From the NCBI GenBank assembly GCA_947477745.1, contig CANJUF010000001.1, forward strand, positions 186,001 to 250,000: a DNA stretch of 64,000 bases, read 5' to 3'. How positions within the stretch are numbered: position 1 is the stretch's first letter; each line of letters starts with the position of its first letter. The stretch is from Sphingomonadaceae bacterium. Its GTDB lineage: Bacteria > Pseudomonadota > Alphaproteobacteria > Sphingomonadales > Sphingomonadaceae. This document shows positions 19,746 through 29,814 of this stretch, piece after piece. A program made the position numbers and the translations under genes. Under the pieces are notes generated by a model. The model saw only the letters and a list, made by a program, of their open reading frames with translations, ran no database searches and was not told the DNA's origin.

Positions 19746-20567
19746 CTACGCCGAGGGCCTTTGTCGTTCCCAAGCCTCCATCGCCGCGCGGCACCGCCCC
19801 GCGCCTTGTTCGGGCGGCAGGTCACGAAGCTCGGGAGTAAGCGATTCCAGCTCAATGGTGAGCGCCGGGTTATTGGCGAGCACCGCCTCGGTTACTTCCC
19901 AGAGCGGCAGGTCGCCTTCGCCCGGCAAGTCGCGCCAGAACATGCCGTGAGCCGGATCGCGCGGGCGCGCGGTGGTAACGTCGCAAAGCTGGAAGCCGAC
20001 GATGCGCCCGGGTTCCAGCGCCCTGATGTCGTCCACGCTCGAGCCCGCGTTTGACCAATGCGTGGGATCGAACAGCAGGCCGCAATTGCTCGCGCCGCTG
20101 GCGCGCGCCAACCGGTCGGTTGTGGCGAGGTCGGGAAAGCCGGTGCCCGCGATCGGCTCCAGCCCCACCGTCAGCCCGCGCCGAGCGGCTTGGCGGCAGA
20201 GCTCGCCCACGCCATCCGCCAATTCCTCAAATCCGACCGGCTCACCGCGATAGTGCGCGACATTGACCATCGGCGCTTCGAGCATTTCGGCCGCTTCCAT
20301 GCAGCTTGCCGGATCGCTCGGCGGGACGGGCGGGCCAAGGCCGGGGAGACCGCTGACGATCGCGTCGATATAGGCCATGCGAACCCCGGCATCTGCCAGT
20401 CGTCTGCGCAGCATCTGGGGTGTATCTCCCGCCTCGATCTGCTGCTGGACGAGCGTCGGGCCAAGCGAAAGCGTCGGAAAGCCGAACCGCGCTGACAGTT
20501 CCACCAGTTCGACGAAACTGGCGCTGGGCAAGGTGAGCCAGCACATGCCTACCGTGAATTCGCCCAT
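19746..20567 (-). CDS. Sugar phosphate isomerase/epimerase family (xylose isomerase-like TIM barrel)
   Basis: 273 residues of the AP-endonuclease-2/xylose-isomerase-like barrel. Visible metal-site segments are GLTVGLEPIAGTG (Glu), NCGLLFDPTHW (Asp/His), FQLCDVTTARPRD and a late Glu in ALTIELESLTPEL. Such enzymes isomerise or epimerise sugars, hydroxypyruvate or inosose; the exact substrate cannot be read. The ATG at 20567 is preferred to a GTG at 20582 because GAGAGGCGG precedes it. Confidence 0.8.
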   Translation of the reverse strand: MGEFTVGMCWLTLPSASFVELVELSARFGFPTLSLGPTLVQQQIEAGDTPQMLRRRLADAGVRMAYIDAIVSGLPGLGPPVPPSDPASCMEAAEMLEAPMVNVAHYRGEPVGFEELADGVGELCRQAARRGLTVGLEPIAGTGFPDLATTDRLARASGASNCGLLFDPTHWSNAGSSVDDIRALEPGRIVGFQLCDVTTARPRDPAHGMFWRDLPGEGDLPLWEVTEAVLANNPALTIELESLTPELRDLPPEQGAGRCRAAMEAWERQRPSA

Positions 20568-20686
20568 GATCCCGCCTCTCACTTTATCTCTATGGAAGCC
20601 TGCCTAGCGGCGCACTTGCACCGCGGCAATGCGCCGCGGCGCTGGGCACTTTACATTGCGCTGCAGCGCGGCTAACGGCGCGTCCC

Positions 20687-20776
20687 ATGTCCGAACCGGT
20701 GATCACATCGATTATTACCACCAAACCGGCCCGCGCTCGCGGGGCGGTTCGGGACGCGCGCAGGAACTGCCGCTAG
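20687..20776 (+). CDS. Candidate Ile/Thr-rich leader peptide upstream of asd
   Basis: A 29-residue frame starting MSEPVITSIITTKPARARG lies 92 bases before asd. Six of residues 6-12 are Ile, Thr or Ser (ITSIITT), as in thr/ilv attenuator leaders, and asd serves threonine, isoleucine, methionine and lysine synthesis. Just after the Thr codons is a hairpin (20724-20749), and after the stop a GC hairpin (20789-20808) followed by CTCTCTT. The peptide lacks a clear Shine-Dalgarno. This is inference from position and codon content; it may be chance. Confidence 0.35.
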   Translation: MSEPVITSIITTKPARARGAVRDARRNCR

Positions 20777-20788
20777 GACCCGGACACA

Positions 20789-20818
20789 GCCCCGCCGATG
20801 CGCGGGGCGGCCTCTCTT
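20789..20818 (+). promoter_or_regulatory. Possible attenuator hairpin before asd
   Basis: GCCCCGC (20789-20795) pairs with GCGGGGC (20802-20808), followed by GGCCTCTCTT. It is terminator-like but with a poor T run. An upstream hairpin (20724-20749: AACCG/CGGTT with inner CCCGC/GCGGG) begins right after the Thr codons of the candidate leader. No antiterminator pairing was worked out. Confidence 0.3.
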
Positions 20819-20829
20819 GAAACGGCTGA

Positions 20830-21912
<1,083 letters not shown>

Positions 21913-21918
21913 GGCGAC

Positions 21919-22767
21919 TTACCTGCGGTTGCGCGGGCAGTCGCCCAGCTCGCCTAGCACCATCCGGTAATCGGCGATCGCCTGCTGCCGGTCTGCGGCG
22001 CTGGCGGACAGGTTAACCTGAGGCGGGAGCCGGTCTGGCAGGAAGCACGCCAGTCGGTACCAGGCTAGCGTGTCGCGCGCCGGCCCGTTGTTCGCTTCGG
22101 CCACGAGCTCGGAAAAGGACACGCCCCAGGTCGGTTGCCGACCGGGCTCGTGGCGCACCGTGATCGATGCCGCCGAACCATCGGCGGTCGCAAGGAACAT
22201 CTGGGTCTCGCCCCCGCCCGCAAGGCTGCCGGGCACATGGATGATCTCGCGCAGCCCGGTGACAGGCGGCGGCGCATCGGGCGAAGCCATTTCGGCCAGG
22301 ATCGGCCGCAGCCGCGCCAGCGACGCATCGCTGAACAAGATCTGCGAACTGCGCCCGATAAGCTGGAGCTCGCCCGACCGGCCCGGGACGGTGCGGGCGA
22401 AGACAATCAAATCGCGTTTCTTGATTTCGGGGGGGGGGTTGCCCCGGGCATCGAGCGGAAGGTCGACGAGCCAGGCGAGGGACTCGCCGATCGCCTGATT
22501 GCCGAACAGAAGCGCCCTGGTCTTGCCGGTAACGTAGAACCTGCCCTGCCCTGTGCCCAGACCGCGCGCCTGCCCATCCTCGATGCGCACGAGCTTGCGA
22601 ACCTGCACCTGGACCACGACACTTGCCGAATCGGCAAGGTCGGCAAGGTCGGCATAGGTCTCGGCGGCGGGTGGCGGGATTTGCGCATCTGCCGACTGGA
22701 AGGGAAGTGCTGCCAACAAGATGGTTAATGAGAGCGTAAGGCCATGACCGATTGCAGATTGAGCCAA
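21919..22767 (-). CDS. Secreted protein of unknown function
   Basis: About 282 residues. The best start is a TTG at 22767 with AAGGAG ten bases upstream, giving a signal peptide ending FQSADA before QIPPPAAETYADL; the open frame itself runs to 23025. The mature protein has no domain I recognise. It contains a strand-rich middle (ASVVVQVQVRKLVRIEDG, KRDLIVFARTVPG) and a C-terminal segment ending LGELGDCPRNRR, with two late Cys residues. A C10 run codes NPPP at 22429-22438. It converges on asd with only six bases between stops. Confidence 0.6.
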   Translation of the reverse strand: MAQSAIGHGLTLSLTILLAALPFQSADAQIPPPAAETYADLADLADSASVVVQVQVRKLVRIEDGQARGLGTGQGRFYVTGKTRALLFGNQAIGESLAWLVDLPLDARGNPPPEIKKRDLIVFARTVPGRSGELQLIGRSSQILFSDASLARLRPILAEMASPDAPPPVTGLREIIHVPGSLAGGGETQMFLATADGSAASITVRHEPGRQPTWGVSFSELVAEANNGPARDTLAWYRLACFLPDRLPPQVNLSASAADRQQAIADYRMVLGELGDCPRNRR

Positions 22768-23107
22768 CGCCTGGCAACTCCTTGGATTTCCGCGCGTAGC
22801 GGCGAGAATGCCGGCCCGAGGATAGAGCGTGCGCCGCCAACGATAAAGCGAATTAGGCTGAATTGATCCTGAACCGTTTGACGTGCCGATAAGGCGTTGC
22901 GCGGCCCAAACATCGTCGCTAAAGCTGACGCGAAATGGGACTGAAACACAACGAAAGTCCCGAAACACCTTGTGATCCACAGTGTATCGCCAATGCGTAT
23001 GCTGGCTCGCGCTGGTGGTTAACAAATGGGTTTGCCTGCGGCGTGAGGGCTGCTGGCGAAAGCTGCCGGGGTTATTCCCGGGCGAGTGAATGGAGTGATG
23101 CGACTGA
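22768..23107. other. Intergenic region between the secreted unknown and tonB
   Basis: This 340-base divergent region should contain promoters for the minus-strand secreted protein and for the tonB operon. I see the ribosome-binding site of the former (22778-22783) but no convincing -35/-10 pair, repeat or RNA element. The frames it contains look non-coding. Confidence 0.4.
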
Positions 23108-23737
23108 ATGGCTTACGCTGACCAAAAAATGAGCAGCAACAGGCTGATCGCCCTGATTGTGGTTGCGATCCTTCACATCGCCCTCGGCTATGGTCTCGTT
23201 ACGGGCCTGGCTTACGAAGGCGTGAAGAAGGCTCTCAAGCGAGTGACGACTGTCGACATCGAGGAGGAGGTCAAGAAGGAAGAGCCTCCGCCGCCGCCGA
23301 AGAAGGTGGAGAACATCCCGCCGCCGGTCGCACCGCCGGTACGGATCAATGTGTCGACGGCCCCGCCCAAGATCGAAACAGTGGCCACACCGCCGCCGCC
23401 CGCACCGATCGTGCTTGCGCCGCCGGCTCCGGCGCCCAAGGCTCCGTCGACCCCCGCGCAGCCCAAGGGCAACCCGGGTTCATGGGCGACCACGAACGAT
23501 TATCCGTCGCGCGCCTTGCGTGAAGAGCGTTCGGGCACCACCGGTTTCCGCGTCACCGTCGGTGCCGATGGCCGCGTGGTCGATTGCCAGATCACTTCGT
23601 CGAGCGGCCATGCCGATCTCGATCAGGCGACCTGTCAGAACGTAACCCGGCGCGCCCGTTTCAAGCCAGCGATGCAGGACGGATCACCCGTGCAGGGATC
23701 CTATTCCAACCGTGTTCGCTGGGTCATTCCCGAATAA
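23108..23737 (+). CDS. tonB: Energy transducer TonB
   Basis: 209 residues with classic TonB layout: one N-terminal membrane anchor (RLIALIVVAILHIALGYG), a Lys/Glu then Pro-rich periplasmic spacer (EEPPPPPKK, APIVLAPPAPAPK) and a C-terminal domain (TTGFRVTVGADGRVVDCQIT ... RRARFKPAMQDGSPVQGSY). It carries proton-motive energy from ExbB-ExbD to outer-membrane receptors such as the one at 55992. An ATG at 23129 is an alternative start. It is the first gene of tonB-exbB-exbD-exbD. Confidence 0.95.
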   Translation: MAYADQKMSSNRLIALIVVAILHIALGYGLVTGLAYEGVKKALKRVTTVDIEEEVKKEEPPPPPKKVENIPPPVAPPVRINVSTAPPKIETVATPPPPAPIVLAPPAPAPKAPSTPAQPKGNPGSWATTNDYPSRALREERSGTTGFRVTVGADGRVVDCQITSSSGHADLDQATCQNVTRRARFKPAMQDGSPVQGSYSNRVRWVIPE

Positions 23738-23812
23738 CTCTGCGATTGAACGCACCGCGCGTTCGCGTTCGGTGCCGAATTCCTGGTATTAGCTTTTGAG
23801 AGGACTAAACGC

Positions 23813-24568
23813 ATGCTGATTGAAATTCTTGCCGCGGCTAGCACCGCTGCTCCGCAAAACAAGTTCGGCTTCAAGGAAGCTCTGGAGCAGGGCGGTTTCG
23901 TCGCCCAGGCGACCGTCGTCATCCTGGCGATCATGTCGTTCGGATCGTTCTACATTCTCTTCACCAAGTGGATCGAACAATCCCGGGTGATGAAGCAGGC
24001 ACGGACGCTCGATCCGCTGTGGAGGGCCAACACGCTGCGTGAAGGCTCCAGCAAGCTCGACAAGAACAGCGCCTGGCGCCAGCTCGTCGACGATGGCCTC
24101 CAGGCTGAAGAGCAGGCCTCGAAGCTGGCCGCCGAAGGCGAGCGCCATGACTGGCTGCACAATTCGCTGGCACGTTCGGAAGCCTCGATCAACGCCAAGC
24201 TCGCCTCGGGCCTGCCGTTCCTCGCCACCGTCGGTGCAACCTCGCCGTTCATCGGCCTGTTCGGTACCGTCGTCGGCATCTACCGCGCCCTGATCGCCAT
24301 TGGTCTGGCCGGTTCGGCCTCGATCGACAAGGTCGCCGGCCCGGTCGGTGAAGCGCTGATCATGACCGCGCTCGGTCTGCTCGTCGCGGTTCCCGCGGTG
24401 CTCGCCTACAACTACCTCCAGGCGCGCAACAAGCGCATCGCCGAGATGCTGACAGGCTTCTCGACCGAGGTGCTCGCCAATATCGCGTCGAATGGCCAAG
24501 TGAAGCCGAAGCTCGTCACCGCCGCCGCTGCCACCAAGCCCGCAACAGCGGCTCCGGCCAAAGCGTAA
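23813..24568 (+). CDS. exbB: MotA/TolQ/ExbB proton channel family protein
   Basis: 251 residues with three membrane segments: residues about 28-52 (VAQATVVILAIMSFGSFYILF), and a pair in the C-terminal half (LPFLATVGATSPFIGLFGTVVGI and ALIMTALGLLVAVPAVLAYN) that line the proton path. The GATSPFIGLFGTVVGI block is the ExbB/TolQ signature. It forms a pentameric inner-membrane motor with ExbD. Neighbours identify it as ExbB rather than TolQ. Confidence 0.95.
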   Translation: MLIEILAAASTAAPQNKFGFKEALEQGGFVAQATVVILAIMSFGSFYILFTKWIEQSRVMKQARTLDPLWRANTLREGSSKLDKNSAWRQLVDDGLQAEEQASKLAAEGERHDWLHNSLARSEASINAKLASGLPFLATVGATSPFIGLFGTVVGIYRALIAIGLAGSASIDKVAGPVGEALIMTALGLLVAVPAVLAYNYLQARNKRIAEMLTGFSTEVLANIASNGQVKPKLVTAAAATKPATAAPAKA

Positions 24569-24570
24569 GA

Positions 24571-24640
24571 GGCAGCGGTTGCGGCGCTGCCGCACCAGGG
24601 AAGCACGGCAGGTCTTCGCATGCGGACCCGCCGTGCTCCC
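24571..24640 (+). other. Two intercistronic hairpins between exbB and the first exbD
   Basis: GGCAGCG/CGCTGCC (24571-24591) and a longer imperfect stem GGGAAGCACGGCAGGTC with GGACCCGCCGTGCTCCC (24598-24640) fill the 99-base gap. Neither has a T run. They may stabilise the exbB message or lower downstream expression (inference). Confidence 0.5.
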
Positions 24641-24667
24641 GGTACGAAGTTAGGATAGGATGTTACC

Positions 24668-25198
24668 ATGGCAGCTACAGTAGCAGGCTCCGACGATACA
24701 CCGATGTCGGACATCAACACCACGCCGCTGGTCGACGTGATGTTGGTGCTGCTGATTATCTTCCTGATCGCGGTTCCGGTCGCGATCCAGCAAATCGAGA
24801 AGCTCCGCATCCCGATTTTTGCTTCGGTGGAATCGAAGGACAAGGTTGAAAACCTCCTGCTCACCGTGGCGACAACCGATGCCGCAGGACGCAGCGCCGG
24901 CCAGCCGGGCTACGAAGGCTCGTCGCGGTACGGGCAGTGCCGGGTCTATTTCAACAACACCACGCGGGTGGATGCCGAGGAGCTTCGCGACCAGGCGTTC
25001 AAGCGGCTCGATGCGCTGGTGAAGCGCGCGGGCGGCCCAGAAGCGCTGCGCAGGGATCCGGAAAAGATCCCGCAGGTCCACATCCGCGGCGATATCAACG
25101 CCCCGTGGCGCTGCATTGCCGGAGCGATCTACAACGTGCAGATTTCCGGCTATCCGACCGTCGGCTTCATCTCGAACCCGGTCGATCCGAACGGCTGA
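24668..25198 (+). CDS. exbD: ExbD-family biopolymer transporter (first copy)
   Basis: 176 residues: short cytoplasmic N-terminus, one membrane helix TTPLVDVMLVLLIIFLIAVPV with the conserved Asp (residue 23) that carries protons, and a periplasmic domain. The periplasmic part is longer than usual, with an inserted GRSAGQPGYEGSSRYGQC stretch and three Cys residues in all. It follows exbB. Together with the next copy it suggests a heteromeric ExbD pair. Confidence 0.93.
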   Translation: MAATVAGSDDTPMSDINTTPLVDVMLVLLIIFLIAVPVAIQQIEKLRIPIFASVESKDKVENLLLTVATTDAAGRSAGQPGYEGSSRYGQCRVYFNNTTRVDAEELRDQAFKRLDALVKRAGGPEALRRDPEKIPQVHIRGDINAPWRCIAGAIYNVQISGYPTVGFISNPVDPNG

Positions 25199-25234
25199 TC
25201 GCCGTTTCGCAGGCCACTTCCAAGGAGAATTCTC

Positions 25235-25663
25235 ATGGCTATGTCAGGCGGCAAGGACGATGGCAGCCCGATGATGGAAATCAACACGACGCCGCTTATC
25301 GACGTCATGCTGGTGCTCCTCATCATGTTCATCATTACCATTCCCGTCGCCACACACTCGGTGGATATCGACCTTCCGGTCGCCAATCCGCCCGACACGC
25401 CGCCGCCGCCGGTGCTTCCGGACAAGAACAAGGTGGTACTCACCCAGGACAACAAGATCCTGTGGAACGGCAACCAGATCACCGACCGTCAGCTGCTTGA
25501 CAACCTGAAGCTTTCGCTGACCTTCCCGGTCGAGCCGGAGCTTCAGTTCGAGCCCGAAGAGAACGCCGCCTACGATCTTTCGGTCAAGGTGCTCAACGTG
25601 ATCAAGGGTTCGCAGGTCACCAAGTTCGGCTTCGTCGGCAACGAGAAGTACGCGGCCTTCTGA
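25235..25663 (+). CDS. exbD: ExbD-family biopolymer transporter (second copy)
   Basis: 142 residues, standard ExbD length. The membrane helix NTTPLIDVMLVLLIMFIITIPVA carries the proton-path Asp (residue 23). A Pro-rich linker (PPDTPPPPVLP) leads to the periplasmic domain ending TKFGFVGNEKYAAF. AAGGAGAA lies before the ATG. It is the last gene of the tonB operon, followed by a strong terminator at 25724. Confidence 0.95.
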   Translation: MAMSGGKDDGSPMMEINTTPLIDVMLVLLIMFIITIPVATHSVDIDLPVANPPDTPPPPVLPDKNKVVLTQDNKILWNGNQITDRQLLDNLKLSLTFPVEPELQFEPEENAAYDLSVKVLNVIKGSQVTKFGFVGNEKYAAF

Positions 25664-25723
25664 TCGAGACGGTGCCCGGATGGTACCGAGATGATGCCGA
25701 GACGGTACCTAGATGATAAACGG

Positions 25724-25751
25724 AAAGGGCGGGGATACACCCGCCCTTTTT
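25724..25751 (+). terminator. Rho-independent terminator of the tonB-exbBDD operon
   Basis: AAAGGGCGGG (25724-25733) pairs perfectly with CCCGCCCTTT (25740-25749) across a six-base loop, with the T run continuing to 25751. It lies 60 bases after the last exbD. Confidence 0.9.
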
Positions 25752-25775
25752 GTTTGCGGGCGCCGCGGGCGGAAT

Positions 25776-28229
25776 TCAATCTCCCTCCACCTCCTGATCG
25801 GGCCGCATGGCGATCGCGGCAAGGCTCTCGGCCTCCACCAGCAATTCATCCTCTGCCATTCCCGCCGGCGTCCGTTCGCGCCCCAGCATCGAGAGCGCCG
25901 GCACCGACAGCGGACTGATCCGGTCGAGCACGACATGGTCGATCTCGTGCATCGCCCGCTCGAGAACCTGGGCGACCCGATCAACGTCGGTCATGCGCGC
26001 GCGAGCATCGGCCCAGGCTGCCTCGATCAGCAGATGCCCCGGCTCGTACTTCTGAAGGACGTCGAAGATCAGGTCGGTCGAGAAGGTCACTTGCCGACCG
26101 GTCTTGCGCTTTCCCGGCTGCTGGCGCTCGACCAGCCCTGAAATCACCGCCACTTCGCGGAACGCGCGGCGCAGCAGGTGCGATTGCTGCACCCAGTCGA
26201 CGAATTCGTGCGCGAGGATTTCGGGCGAAAGCAGCGCCGCGGGATCGGCAACGGGCTTCAGCCCCCAGACCGCAAGCGTATAGTCGTTGGCGACGAAGCC
26301 AAGCGGCCCGAGCCCCTTGTCTTCCATCCGGCGCGAAATCAGCATGCCGAGCGACTGGTTGGCGTTCCAGCCCTCGAAAGTGAAATAGCTGGTGTAATGG
26401 AGGCCCCGGTGCGGGAAACTCTCGACCAGCAGCCGGCCCGGCGCGGGCATGTGCGAGCGCGAGTCCTGCATCTCGAGCCAGTCGCGCACGTCGTCCGGAA
26501 ACCGCCCCCAGCCCGCCCGGTCATCAAGTATTTCCCGCACCCGCTCCGCAAGATGCGCTGTGATCGGCAGGCGCAGCCCGGTGTAGCTGGGGATCTGTGC
26601 CGAACGCTTCGCCGCGCGCACCACCAGTTCCAGATCGCGCAGGCTCTCGACCTCGAGATCGAGTCCGGCGAAGCGGAAGGTGTCCCCCGCCTTGAGGCTA
26701 GCGCCGAACATCTCCTCGACCTTGCCCAGCGACCGGCCGTTCCTGAAACGCACGGTGAGCATCTCGTTGTCGACGATGATGCCTGCATTCAGCCGGTGCC
26801 GCGCCGCATGCTGCGGATGGGCAAGCCGCCACTGCCCCGGCTTGTCCTCGACGATGCGCCGGAACCTGTCGTAGCTGCGCAGCGCATAGCCGCCGGTCGC
26901 GACGAAATCGAGCACGCGCGCAAGCCCCGCCTCATCGAGCCAGGCATAGGGCAGGCACGAGCGCACCTCGGCAAGCAACTCCTCTGCACGGAACGGCCCG
27001 GCGCAGGCGCGCGCCATGACGTGCTGGGCAAGCACGTCGAGCCCGCCGGGACGCAGGTCCTCGCCGTCGCGCTGGCCCTGCTCCACCGCTTCCACTGCGG
27101 CGGTCGCCTCCAGAAATTCGAAGCGGTTGCCCGGAACCAATAGCGCCTTGCTCGGCTGGTCGAGCCGGTGGTTGGCGCGGCCGATGCGCTGCAGCAGCCG
27201 CGAGCTGCCCTTGGGCGCGCCCATCTGGACGACAAGATCGATGTCGCCCCAGTCCACCCCCAGATCGAGGCTGGCGGTGCAGACCAGCGCGCGCAGCTCG
27301 CCGCGCGCCATCGCGCCTTCCACCTTGCGCCGCGCCTCGCGCGAGAGCGAGCCGTGGTGAATGCCGATCGGCAGCGTGTCCTCGTTCGCGTCCCACAGGT
27401 TCTGGAAGATGTATTCGGCCAGGAAGCGCGTGTTGGTGAAAACGAGCGTGGTGCGGTGCTTGCGGATCTGCTCGTAAATCTGCGGGATTGCCCAAGTCGC
27501 AGCGTGACCGGCCCAGGGGATCCGCTCGGTTTCGGGCAGCAGGATCGAGACATCGGGATCAGCGCCCGCCTCGCCCTGCACCAGCGTCACCGAACCGGCA
27601 TCGCCGTGCGGCGCCAGCCAGTCGGCAAAATCCTGCGGGTTGGCCAATGTCGCCGAGAGCGCCGCGCGCTGCACGCCGGGCGCAAGCGCCTGAAGCCGGG
27701 TGAGCGAGAGCGCCAGCAGGTCGCCGCGCTTGCCGCTTGCAAAGGCGTGGACCTCGTCGATCACCACGCGTTTCAGGCCAGCAAACAGCTCCCCGCTTTC
27801 CGGGTAGCTCAGCAGCAGCGAGAGCGATTCGGGCGTTGTCAGCAGAATATGTGGCGGGCGGGCACGCTGGCGGGCCTTGCGGTCGGACGGGGTATCGCCG
27901 CTGCGGGTCTCGATGCGGATCGCCAGCCCCATCTCTTCCACCGGCGCGAGGAGGTTGCGCTGCACGTCGGTCGCCAAAGCCTTCAAGGGCGAGACGTAAA
28001 GCGTGTGCAGGCCCTCGGGCGGCGCCCCGCCATCGAGCCGCGAGGGACAGAAGTCGGCCAAGGTGGGCAGGAACCCGGCCAGGGTCTTGCCCGCTCCGGT
28101 ATCGGCGACGAGCAGCGCGTGGTGTCCCGCGTCCGCCGCCGCGAGCATCTCGAGCTGGTGGCGGCGGGGCTGCCAGCCGCGCGCCGAAAACCAGCTTTCG
28201 ATTTCGGGCGGGATGGCTGCAGGTATCAT
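25776..28229 (-). CDS. Ligase-associated DEXH-box DNA helicase (Lhr-like)
   Basis: About 817 residues. Superfamily 2 helicase: Walker A ADTGAGKTLAGF near residue 45, DEVH box VIDEVHAFASGKRGD, motif III LSATLANP, and motifs V/VI ASLDLGVDWGDIDLVVQ and QRIGRANHRL. The C-terminal half matches the Lhr core extension (winged helix and beta domain). In many bacteria this subtype sits beside an ATP-dependent DNA ligase and nuclease in a repair cluster, but no ligase is adjacent here. ATG 28229 is used; a TTG lies three codons upstream. Confidence 0.92.
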   Translation of the reverse strand: MIPAAIPPEIESWFSARGWQPRRHQLEMLAAADAGHHALLVADTGAGKTLAGFLPTLADFCPSRLDGGAPPEGLHTLYVSPLKALATDVQRNLLAPVEEMGLAIRIETRSGDTPSDRKARQRARPPHILLTTPESLSLLLSYPESGELFAGLKRVVIDEVHAFASGKRGDLLALSLTRLQALAPGVQRAALSATLANPQDFADWLAPHGDAGSVTLVQGEAGADPDVSILLPETERIPWAGHAATWAIPQIYEQIRKHRTTLVFTNTRFLAEYIFQNLWDANEDTLPIGIHHGSLSREARRKVEGAMARGELRALVCTASLDLGVDWGDIDLVVQMGAPKGSSRLLQRIGRANHRLDQPSKALLVPGNRFEFLEATAAVEAVEQGQRDGEDLRPGGLDVLAQHVMARACAGPFRAEELLAEVRSCLPYAWLDEAGLARVLDFVATGGYALRSYDRFRRIVEDKPGQWRLAHPQHAARHRLNAGIIVDNEMLTVRFRNGRSLGKVEEMFGASLKAGDTFRFAGLDLEVESLRDLELVVRAAKRSAQIPSYTGLRLPITAHLAERVREILDDRAGWGRFPDDVRDWLEMQDSRSHMPAPGRLLVESFPHRGLHYTSYFTFEGWNANQSLGMLISRRMEDKGLGPLGFVANDYTLAVWGLKPVADPAALLSPEILAHEFVDWVQQSHLLRRAFREVAVISGLVERQQPGKRKTGRQVTFSTDLIFDVLQKYEPGHLLIEAAWADARARMTDVDRVAQVLERAMHEIDHVVLDRISPLSVPALSMLGRERTPAGMAEDELLVEAESLAAIAMRPDQEVEGD

Positions 28230-28269
28230 GGTCTTCAAGCGTATAGACCCGCCGGCAGGTTCCCTCCCG

Positions 28270-29631
28270 TCAATTCCTGACAGGCGGCAGGCCGTCTCCC
28301 TGCGGAATGGTTTCGGCCACCTCGACGAACGCGCGGTTCTCGCCCGGGAACCTGGCGAAGATCGCCAACATGGCCGCCGCGCCCCAGATCGATGCCAGGG
28401 TCCAGTAAAGCAGCACCTCGGATCCGGGCTGGGTAAGCACGCCCGACAGTGCCGCGCCGAACGGCCGCCCGAGATTGGACATTGCCATGTAAAGCGTGAA
28501 CTGGGTTGCAGCGACGGCGGGCGAACACATCCGCATGCAGATCGGGATCACCGCGATCGCCACGAAGGTTTCGTAAATCGTCACGGCAAAGAACATGCTG
28601 GAAAGCACGCTGGCGTTGGTCCAGAATTCGCGGGCGAGCGCGAAGCCGATGAGCAGCGCGAGGTAAGTGACCATCAAGATCACCAGCGAACGCTGCGAAC
28701 CGATGAAATCGACCAGCCAGCCGCCCACGCTTAGCCCGAGGAGCCCGGCAACCAGCGTCGCGGTGGCGATCAGGCTGGTGTAATCGGTTTGGGTCCAGCC
28801 ACCGATCTGGGTCGCCAGAACCGGATGATAGGCCTCGAATGCGCCCATCGGCAGCGCGCGCACCAGCAGGATCGGCAGCAGCAGCAGGCTGAGCGGGGAA
28901 AGGAACGCGGAAAACGACGTTTTGAGCAGCGGCCGCCACGCCTCGACCTGGATATCGAGATTGCGCCGGTGAGCCTCGCCGTGTGACCACGGCAAGCGCC
29001 GCTCTCCCTCGCGTTCACGCACCGCCATGCCATAGACCGCAACGGCTGCAGGGATCAGCGCCGACGCGGCCATCCCGGCGGCAAATCCGAAGCGCTCGAA
29101 GAAATATCCGGTCATGGCAGAGGCTGCCGAAATTCCCAGCATCTGCCCGCCAAACATGATGCCGCTGGCCTTGGCGCGCTCGTCCTCGGCCATGATATCG
29201 ACCGCGAGACCATCGATCCCGACATCCTGGAAGGTCACCGCCATGTTGGCGGCAAACCCGATCGCCGAAAGCAGGGCAACGTCGCCCGGCAAAGGAGAAA
29301 GAGCGGCGCCGATCAGGAAAACCAGCACCATCAATGACTGCGCACCGATGATCCACACGCGGCGGCGGCCCATGGCGAGGAAGGTGTAGCGATCCATCAG
29401 AAAGCCGTTCACCAGCTTCAGTGTCCAGGGCAGGCCGCTTACCGCGACGACCGCTGCGGTTTCGGCCGAACTGCGCCCGTTGGCCGCCATCCATGCAGGC
29501 ACCGCATAGAAGAACAGGCCGATCGGAAAGCCCTGTGTGAAATAGAACAGGAACAGGGTCAGCAGCCGCAGCGGCTTTGACCGTGTGAGGATCAGGCCTC
29601 CGCCCGCTGCGTCATTTTGCCCCGCCATCAT
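28270..29631 (-). CDS. MFS transporter, AmpG-like permease
   Basis: 453 residues with about 12 membrane segments. The AmpG-type features are FLFYFTQGFPIGLFFYAVPAW at helix 1, SGLPWTLKLVNGFLMDRYTF, GRRRVWIIGAQ and FQDVGIDGLAVDIM. AmpG proteins import muropeptides for cell-wall recycling, and some relatives carry other solutes, so the exact cargo is uncertain. It ends 40 bases upstream of the helicase start on the same strand and may share its transcript. Confidence 0.85.
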   Translation of the reverse strand: MMAGQNDAAGGGLILTRSKPLRLLTLFLFYFTQGFPIGLFFYAVPAWMAANGRSSAETAAVVAVSGLPWTLKLVNGFLMDRYTFLAMGRRRVWIIGAQSLMVLVFLIGAALSPLPGDVALLSAIGFAANMAVTFQDVGIDGLAVDIMAEDERAKASGIMFGGQMLGISAASAMTGYFFERFGFAAGMAASALIPAAVAVYGMAVREREGERRLPWSHGEAHRRNLDIQVEAWRPLLKTSFSAFLSPLSLLLLPILLVRALPMGAFEAYHPVLATQIGGWTQTDYTSLIATATLVAGLLGLSVGGWLVDFIGSQRSLVILMVTYLALLIGFALAREFWTNASVLSSMFFAVTIYETFVAIAVIPICMRMCSPAVAATQFTLYMAMSNLGRPFGAALSGVLTQPGSEVLLYWTLASIWGAAAMLAIFARFPGENRAFVEVAETIPQGDGLPPVRN

Positions 29632-29814
29632 GCTGCCCCCTGGCTCACTCGACTATGGACCGCCCCGCTGAATTGTCGAGGTTTTATGCGGCCCCGCGAC
29701 AAACTGCCTCATCGCCGCGTCCCGCCGTGGATCAATTCGTCGTGCTAAGCATTTGACCTTGGGTGAGCCCGCTTTCCCGCAGTTCGGGGGCGGCATTGCA
29801 AGAGGAGAAGTGAC

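Noticed and set aside
22935..23132. 65-codon plus-strand frame before tonB
   Set aside because: No ribosome-binding site, runs into tonB in another frame, and has no recognisable features.
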